64,000 bases of DNA from Avena insularis. Lineage: Eukaryota > Streptophyta > Magnoliopsida > Poales > Poaceae. A program made the position numbers and the translations under genes. How positions within the stretch are numbered: the first letter of the stretch is position 1; the number at the start of each line of letters is the position of its first letter. The notes beneath the pieces were generated by a model that saw nothing but the letters and a program-made list of their open reading frames with translations, was not told the DNA's origin and searched no databases. Below, one piece after another: positions 57,714-64,000 of this stretch. The stretch is taken from positions 1,240,001-1,304,000 of the forward strand of contig JAJUPC010000035.1 of NCBI GenBank assembly GCA_023614405.1, read 5' to 3'.

Positions 57714-57725
57714 GGGGGTTAGTCT
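57711..57725 (+). promoter_or_regulatory. Polypurine tract of G
   Basis: TAAGGGGGTTAGTCT lies between the CGAGGACGAGATTCATCT end of pol and TGTCACATCCC of the 3' LTR. Confidence 0.85.
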
Positions 57726-60513
57726 TGTCACATCCCAAATTTTAGATTTGGTTCTGCATATCATTCATATCATTGCATCATACTCTTCCGTGCAAAACCA
57801 CCGATTAAAAAGAATCGGCAAAACGCTATTTTCAAAACCCTATTCTTTTCTACTACGAGGCTCCTGCGGGAGGCTTTAGTAGGACTTGTGTTGTCCACCC
57901 TTGTAGCCTAGTGGTTTCACCCAACCCTTGACCCTAGATTGTTCTCCTCGATTTTACAAAAGCGTAGGAGCAAGAATCGCTCGATTCGGAGCTCGTATGG
58001 AAAATTTACGGCCGTTTTATTAAAAGATAGAAAATCGGGCCGAACTCCGTGTCCGATTCCAATCGCGTGCCGTGTCCGTGTAGGACCCCACGAGGGGGCC
58101 CCACTTAAGAGGCAGTCGCCGCCTGCCTCGATTCCCGAACACCGCCGCCTCCTCGAACCCCGCGCCCGCGCCCTCGATCTCTACGCGCCGCCGCCCTCGG
58201 CCTCCGCGCCGCCGCCGCCCGGGTAAGCCGCCGCCGCCCTCGCGCCACCCCGCCGCCTGCAGCGCCTCGCCGCCGCGCCTTCACCCGCCGCACGCCGCCG
58301 GTGCTTCCCCGCCGCCAGCGCGCCACCGCCCGCCTCCGAGCCGCCTCACCGCGCCTGCGCTGCCACGCACCAAGCCGCCTCCGCCGCCTATCCGCGAACT
58401 GCTGCCGCTTCGCCCATTCTTCTTCTTCGCTCCGCGAGCCCGCCGTTAGATCTCGAGATCAGCGGTCCAGATCGCCGTTGACGGTCAGTACCAGACGTTG
58501 ACTAGTCGGGCCTATCAAGAAGCGTTGACCGATCCAATGAACACGATTGATCGGGTATTTTTAATCGTTTTAGTTGACATATTTCGGTAGAAACTTATAA
58601 ATTGCGTAGAAATTAAACCGCTGGGCCAAAAATTGCAAATAAAATATGTGTAGATTCAATGAGTCGTGTAGAATCTTGCTGTACCTTTGGTTCAGACTTT
58701 TGCAGCAAGATTTAGTACAGTTTAATCAAATAGGTTAATGGCCTTTTTGGAGTAATTAATTTGTAGAAAAAGATCTGTAACTCCAAAAATCGCGTATGAT
58801 ATGTCCCTGGATTCAATAGGACGAGGGAAATCTCATCGTGAATTAAAAGAACAGGATTACAGTAAAAACTTCTGCAGAAACTGTCTAGTGGCTTTCTGCA
58901 GTGTTTTAATTACTCGGGGAGTTTTATAATTCCTTTTTGAGTAATTCCAATTGGTAGTGTTTCTAAATAGCAATGCCTATACAGTAGAATTTTCCCAAGA
59001 TTTTACAAGCAGTTTACTACCGGTAGCGAATTATTTTAGTTCTAGCTTTAGTTTTGAGCATTATATTTTGCATAATAGTTTTCCTTGCGCTAAAACTATT
59101 TTCCATGCATGCAATCAGTAGTATTATTGAATAGGATTATGTGGTGCAGCTGTAGCACCAATTCACTTGTCGTGCACGCTTTCATGCATCATCTTTATTG
59201 CATATGTTTGTGGATTGTTTGTTTATGATTGCAATTGTATCGTGTAGATTGTGACGAGTGCAACGCTTGCTCGTGTGTGGATTGTTCTTCCGACCGCTAC
59301 AACCAAGGCAAGTAGATGCTACTTTGTTCATGATATCGTCCTACTATTTTCAATGCATTGTCGTGTATTTTGTAGATGCATGTGTAGGATGATACTATCG
59401 CTATGCTATGACCTATTATGTGGTAGGGCTTTCCTTGTAGATGAACCACCGTTGGTAGATGTGCTTAGCCATGCTATGATGAACGAGGGCTGGGTTACAT
59501 CACTGAAAGTTGTTTCCAAATGAGTTGGTTTGCAAAAACTAAAACAACTTAATCAATGAATCTCCTGGGTGTGATGGGATTGATAATTTTTGGTGGTTTC
59601 ATTGCGGAAAGGCACCCAGGTATCAAGAGAGAATGATTGGCTTCTTTATTGTGTAGCTTACGTGTACAACCATGTGCCAATAATAAAATGGACGGTTGGT
59701 TGGACTTAGTAGGTTGTGGTAACTCGAACCCGCGTATCCGGAGATGTAGAATTTTGGTAGGTTGGACCGGTGTGCGTCGGGATTGGGGTGCTACTTCCCG
59801 AACAATCTCTTCTTGGACTTCTCCCTATCATCACCCAAAATGAGAGTGATGGTACGAGCTGGGCTGGCCAAGTCACATGGGTAAAGTGTACTAACCTCTG
59901 AGGTGTATAATCTAATCGATTAGCCGTGTCCCCGATTATGGACAACTGAGTTGCTTGATATTGATTCCATGACATGTTTCTCGCTCATTCCAATTTCATA
60001 ATTGTTTTAATGTTGTTGGGTTAAGTTAATTGGGATCTTTTCAAAGAAAATCAAAAACTGTTTATGAAAGTAGGACAAATGTATTTGCAAATGCAAGCCA
60101 GACACAGCTCCACTTGCCAAATATGCATGTAGTTGTTAGTACTATTGTCTCCTTTACTAGCTCTACTTGCCATACATTCCATGTATTGACCCTTCGGGGC
60201 TGCTACGTTTCATGTTGCAGGTTATTCCGATTCTGAGTAATCGATTTAGGCCACGGTACTCCACTCGGCATTTGTTCACTTGTGGGCAATTTGTAGAATG
60301 GAGGATTTGCTTTATTTATGTTGCTACCTGAATAATTTGAGCTAGCCTTGAGCTAAGCTTTTATTGTAATAATGGTACTCTGGATCTTCGTTATTTATGA
60401 TACACGGATATTTTGCTATGTTATTCATCTTATTCTATTGTGGGCCAATGAACCGATCCAGGGATTGGCATGTCACATAGAAGCCACGGTCTTTTCAGAA
60501 CCGCGGTGTTGCA
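57726..60513 (+). repeat. 3' LTR of G (2788 bp)
   Basis: It starts TGTCACATCCC and ends CGCGGTGTTGCA. It is close to the 5' LTR outside the GC-rich block (about 58080-58500), where the two differ greatly in length and sequence. A CGG|GTAAGC donor-like site lies at 58222/58223. The end abuts an F-type LTR segment, not the AAAAC expected for a target duplication. Confidence 0.9.
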
Positions 60514-61272
60514 CATGGATTGTGGGTAAAGTGCACAAACTCTCCAGAGTATTGCAATCTGATCGATCAGCCGTGTTCACGGAAACAGAACAACATTGAG
60601 CATCTGAAGGATGGAGCCTCAAGGATTTTCTCTCTCTTTCTAAAACAAAGTTTTGAAACCCCATGGCGTGCGTAATATCGCCAATGGGTGGGATTTTGGG
60701 AACTTGGTGTGTAATATCCAAGTGACACTTGGTGCGTAATATCCAAGTGTTTGGTTGTTTGGACACTTGGTGAGTAATATCCTCGTGTGCCATTCGACCC
60801 TATTTTATCTAAGCAAATGATTACAAAGTAGGGAAAATCTTCTATTCTTCTCTCTACTTAAGAAAACTAGCTTTGAGCAAATTAACTCTACAGCCTAAAC
60901 TAGCCTTGCATGTAGAGATAGTCTTTTCTTTCCTTGGTGTAATTTTCCAATACATTCAAAGTATTGATCCAACTTGTTGGCTGCACGTCTTATGTGCAGA
61001 ATCCGAAGATTGAAAGGTGCGTAGGGATCGCGAGTCTACACTCGACAAGCCTGGGGCGTTGAATGGACTCAAGATGCTTTTATGTTTCCGCTGTTATTTG
61101 AGCTAGCATAATGCTATGCAACTTGTAATAAATTTATACTCTGGATTCTCCTTGTAATAATGACTTTGTGTTTTACATGATATTTCATCAACTGTGGGTG
61201 CTAGCTATTGATCCAGGGACTAGCATGTTAATCACAGGGACTTAGGATCCTTACCGATCCGAGGTCACTACA
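60514..61272 (+). repeat. 5' LTR remnant of H (F-type 3' end)
   Basis: GGATTGTGGGTAAAGTGCAC onward matches the F1 3' LTR from about 15255, including the CTTGG/CCAAG repeats (60695-60790). It then diverges in 61000-61160, with extra sequence such as TTTGAGCTAGCATAATGC that resembles the G LTR end. It closes GAGGTCACTACA. The 5' three-quarters of this LTR are missing. Confidence 0.85.
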
Positions 61273-61274
61273 GA

Positions 61275-61286
61275 TGGTATCAGAGC
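61275..61286 (+). promoter_or_regulatory. Primer binding site of H (initiator Met tRNA type)
   Basis: TGGTATCAGAGC lies two bases after the LTR end. It is unaltered, unlike G and F2. Confidence 0.93.
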
Positions 61287-61437
61287 ACATCGTTGCCTGT
61301 AGGACGTGACCCTAGGATTGGAACCACCTCTAACTTATGTGCCTTACTTGCTTTTATACTAAGTTATTTTCCGCACTTCTAGTATCTGTTCTCCTCTACT
61401 TGATTAAGTATCTAACTTTCATTCTTCTAACTTAAAG

Positions 61438-62336
61438 ATGACAAGCTTCCTCTACGACACTGTCGCGGACATCGAGCCCCTTCGCTTTGGTGGATGCCTC
61501 ATGGACCTACTCACACGATTGGACCTTCCCCTCCCAACAATCTAGGGGAGCACAATGAAGAAACTCCACAAGGAACAGAGCGAGGCAAGAACCCGGAGGA
61601 AGACATAACAATCCACATTGTTAGCGATTCCAAGGAGAAGGCCCTTAGCATCAGCTTGCAGCAACTCATTGGTCGCCTATGTGGACGTCATCATGAAGCT
61701 CTCCAAGGACACTGCGACGGCCTCTTTGGAAGACGAGATGAGGAAGGAATTCCCATGGAGTTAACCTTTGAGGAAAGAACTTCTACCAAGCGCCGAAGGA
61801 CCCAATATCAAGATTTGGAGTGCCACATCCATGACCTTGAAAAGGTACCTTCCTCGAGATGCTAAAGAACGAGCTATGCGCCTCATCAAGGAGAAGGAAG
61901 AAATGATCAAGCAGCAGGAAGAGGCAATGAAGCTCCAAGAGATAAAGTTCGGGACCAAGAGAAGAAGTTCGCTAACCAAGAGAAGAGGGTGATAAATAAA
62001 ACAAGAGAATTAGGGAACTCAAACAGAGATTGATGGAGTCAAGTGCAAACTGAAGGCCTTTGCAAGATAATCAATGATGTGTGTGCTTCCAAAAGGGACT
62101 TGGCAAAGCAACTTGAAGCCGCGAAGAAGTCAAGCCTAGTGGAGGAGCTACAAAGCGAGAAGGAGGGACTTCAGGAGCAGCTATAAGCCACCACCAAGAA
62201 GCTGCAGGATGAGATTAAGAACCTCCAAGAGAAGCTTGAAGCCACCACGAAGGAGATGGAGTTGTACAAGACAACCCTAGAGCAGGAAGGCTACTCGTTC
62301 GAGGACGAGGAAGAGGAAGGCGTGGAAGATGTGTAA
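61438..62336 (+). pseudogene. ORF0 of H: coiled-coil accessory protein upstream of gag
   Basis: ATG 61438 opens MTSFLYDTVADIEPLRFGG. The frame shifts several times. The C-terminal half is plainly a coiled coil (ERAMRLIKEKEEMIKQQEEA; AKQLEAAKKSSLVEELQSEK; QDEIKNLQEKLEATTKEMEL) and ends acidic (SFEDEEEEGVEDV, TAA 62334-62336). The total of about 299 codons is not a multiple of three. It sits in the same place as the ORF0 of E and G. No enzyme motif is seen. Its role is unknown; a scaffold or RNA/particle accessory function is only a guess. Confidence 0.7.
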
Positions 62337-62539
62337 TAGTTGGACCACCTTTAATTCTATGGTAGAACGTTATTCGCGATTGTAATAAATACCAAGACAA
62401 TTCTGGTTTAGTTAAACTTGGTTGTTTTCTATGTTAAGCTGTGTTAATGTGTCTCGTGTGCTTGGTGTGTTTTCATAAGGGTAGGAGTTTACTACTTAGT
62501 CTTCTTTCTGTTTCTTAACTTTTCTCTCAAACCCCACAG

Positions 62540-64000
62540 ATGCCGCCAAGACGTGCGAACTCCGAAATCCCTTCAGAAATAGCACAACTTTTGGCCACTC
62601 AGAACCAGCTGATCCAACTGCTCACTCAGAACATGCAAAACAACAACAACCCGCCACCACCTCAACAGGATCGCTTGACTCGGTTTTTGAGGCTGAACTC
62701 ACCTACCTTCACTAGCAGCACTGAACCAATCATCGCTGATGACTGGCTACGTACAATCACCAAGAAGCTAGACACCGTGCAAGCTGTCGGAGCCGACAGG
62801 GTACGTTATGCCGCACACCATCTTGAAGGACCTACTGCAGAATGGTGGGATAACTACCAAGTCACCCACCCGGATCAGTTTGAGTTAGCTTTTCGCACTC
62901 ATCATGTGGCTACTGGTATCATGACTCTGAAAAGGCGCGAATTTCGCGACCTACACCAGCTGCACCGTTCCGTCACCGAGTATGGTGAGCTTTTCAACAA
63001 GCTAGCCCGTTATGCACCCGATGATGTTTCCACTGATGCCAAGAGACAGGAGGAGTTCTTAAGAGAACTCAATGATGAGATATCCATTCAGCTTGTGGCT
63101 TAGAAATTTGACAACTTTCAGGAACTCCTGGACAGAGCCATTGTGGTTGAATCCAAAAGGAAGAGCATAGAAAACCGCAAGAGGAAGTCAAACCCTCACA
63201 AGCACTCTGTTCCGTACCAGAAGCAGCGCAATTCCTCACCACCACCTTATAATAATAATGGTCACAACCATAACGGTCATCACCATGGCAGCCACAAACA
63301 CAATGGGCATAAAAACCGCAATGGGAGTGGCAGCAATGGAAAGGATCCCAGTGAGGTGACATGCTTTAAGTGCAACAGGACAGGGCACTATGCAACCTCT
63401 TGCCCCGAGAAGAAGAAAGGCAATGGCAATGGGAATGGAAATGGACACAACCATGGCAATGGAAACAGGAAGAAGCTAAATCCGTTTGTCAAAGCCACGG
63501 TGAATCATGTCTCCATGGAGGATGCTTGTGATGCACCAGACTCCGTGATTGGTAAGTTCAAGCTCAATTCTATTCCTGCAATTGTTCTTTTCGATACTGG
63601 TGCATCGCATTCATTCATATCAAGGGTATTTGTGTATAGAGGCAAGATACCAATGGAGACTATAAACTTTCCTCTAAGGGTAAGTTCTCCTGGGGGAGAA
63701 ATAGTGGCAAACTCCGGTTGCCGGGGATTAGAACTAAGGATTGGGACACACATCTTTCCCACAAGTCTAGTAGTTCTAGAATCACAAGGATTAGACATCA
63801 TCTTGGGCATGAATTGGATGACCGAATTTGAAGGAGTCATAGATTGTGCCAAAAGAACTGTCACGCTCACAACACCAGAAGGGAAGAGGATTCGTATCAA
63901 GTCAAATTTTGCACTTAAGGAAGCCATGGTGAACTCTCTTAAGGGGGTTAGCTTGGAGGAGGTACCTATTGTAAAGGAATACCCAGATGTATTTCCAGAG
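62540..64000 (+). pseudogene. Gag-protease frame of H with one in-frame TAG
   Basis: ATG 62540 opens MPPRRANSEIPSEIAQLL, followed by a Gln/Asn-rich stretch and the gag core (EPIIADDWLRTITKKLDTVQ, HHLEGPTAEWWDNY, FRTHHVATGIMTLKRREF, LARYAPDDVSTDAKRQEEF). TAG at 63101-63103 follows SIQLVA; the same frame then continues FQELLDRAIVVESKRK, a His/Asn/Gly-rich spacer, CFKCNRTGHYATSCPEKKK (about 63364-63410), VLFDTGASHSFISRVF and LDIILGMNWMTEFEGVIDC. It runs to the window edge. One base change would restore about 1460 bp of coding. The stop could be decay, and it lies too early for a usual gag-pol readthrough site. Confidence 0.88.

Larger units (their letters stand above)
48616..60513 (+). mobile_element. 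Element G: near-full-length Ty3/gypsy chromovirus-like element, no target duplication
   Basis: It has a 5' LTR 48616-51617, altered PBS, ORF0, gag-PR-RT-RH-INT-chromodomain, polypurine tract and a 3' LTR 57726-60513. The left flank is AAAAC in the F2 leader; the right flank is CATGG in an F-type LTR. These do not match, so the two ends probably come from different insertions joined by recombination. The coding region is complete in order but carries about ten frameshifts or stops. Motifs match E and H, so all three belong to one broad lineage. Confidence 0.9.
60514..64000 (+). mobile_element. Element H: 5' part of a gypsy element, LTR truncated, continues past the window
   Basis: It has the last 0.76 kb of an F-type LTR, an intact PBS, ORF0, gag, protease and the start of the RT linker (VPIVKEYPDVFPE at the window end). 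Past one TAG in gag, the reading frame is open from 63104 to 64000. Of all elements here it has the best-preserved coding region. Its 3' half is outside the window. Confidence 0.87.

Overview
This window reads as intergenic, heterochromatic DNA from a grass, most likely the Pooideae (cool-season grasses). The evidence is wall-to-wall nested LTR retrotransposons with grass-type termini (TGATACGTC..., TGTAACATCCC..., TGTCACATCCC..., TGAAAG...TTTCA), initiator-Met-type primer binding sites (TGGTATCAGAGC), GC-rich leader blocks typical of grass LTRs, and one broken grass-type GRF zinc-finger gene. I see no prokaryotic genes, rRNA, tRNA or CRISPR array. No intact protein-coding host gene is visible.

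Layout, left to right. (1) 1-1172 is a reverse-strand LTR (A) abutting 1173-4814, the 3' end of a forward element of the same family (B: ORF tail, 2.2 kb 3' UTR, polypurine tract, 3' LTR). (2) 4815-5888 is a remnant of a three-exon GRF-type gene on the minus strand, cut by element B in exon 3. (3) 5889-6298 plus 16003-16485 is one LTR (D) split by a complete gag-only gypsy element (F1, 6299-16002, with 4-kb LTRs and target duplication CATAC). (4) 16486-33584 is a minus-strand Ty3/gypsy chromovirus-like element (E). Its 3' LTR holds a solo LTR (J, 16981-23240, duplication TAACA), and J holds a copia-type solo LTR (18655-21215, duplication CCAAG). Its internal region (26689-32541) carries ORF0, gag, PR, RT, RH, INT and a chromodomain-like tail, all decayed. 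(5) 33585-40287 is the start of a third type of element (I) with a spliced ORF containing the domain annotated in grasses as 'putative gypsy type transposon'; it sits inside the 5' LTR of E. (6) 40288-about 44928 is the 5' part of a copia element (K) inserted in tandem repeats of I. (7) About 44929-48615 is a degenerate F-family copy (F2) inserted in the K integrase. (8) 48616-60513 is a near-full-length gypsy element (G) inserted in the leader of F2. (9) 60514-64000 is the 5' part of another gypsy element (H): a truncated F-type LTR, PBS, ORF0, gag and protease, running off the window.

The insertion chain D<E<I<K<F2<G is six levels deep, and E also carries the J<copia-solo chain, so relative insertion ages can be read directly. 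Autonomous-type elements (E, G, H) share the order ORF0 (coiled coil, usually with an acidic tail)-gag-PR-RT-RH-INT-chromodomain; F1 keeps only gag. Two less expected patterns recur. The GC-rich promoter/leader block of these long LTRs is replaced or strongly diverged between otherwise similar LTRs. Element G has no target duplication and abuts an F-type LTR fragment, which suggests inter-element recombination.

Family names are by visible motifs only; no database search was possible. Many small frameshifts could reflect age, assembly error, or both.
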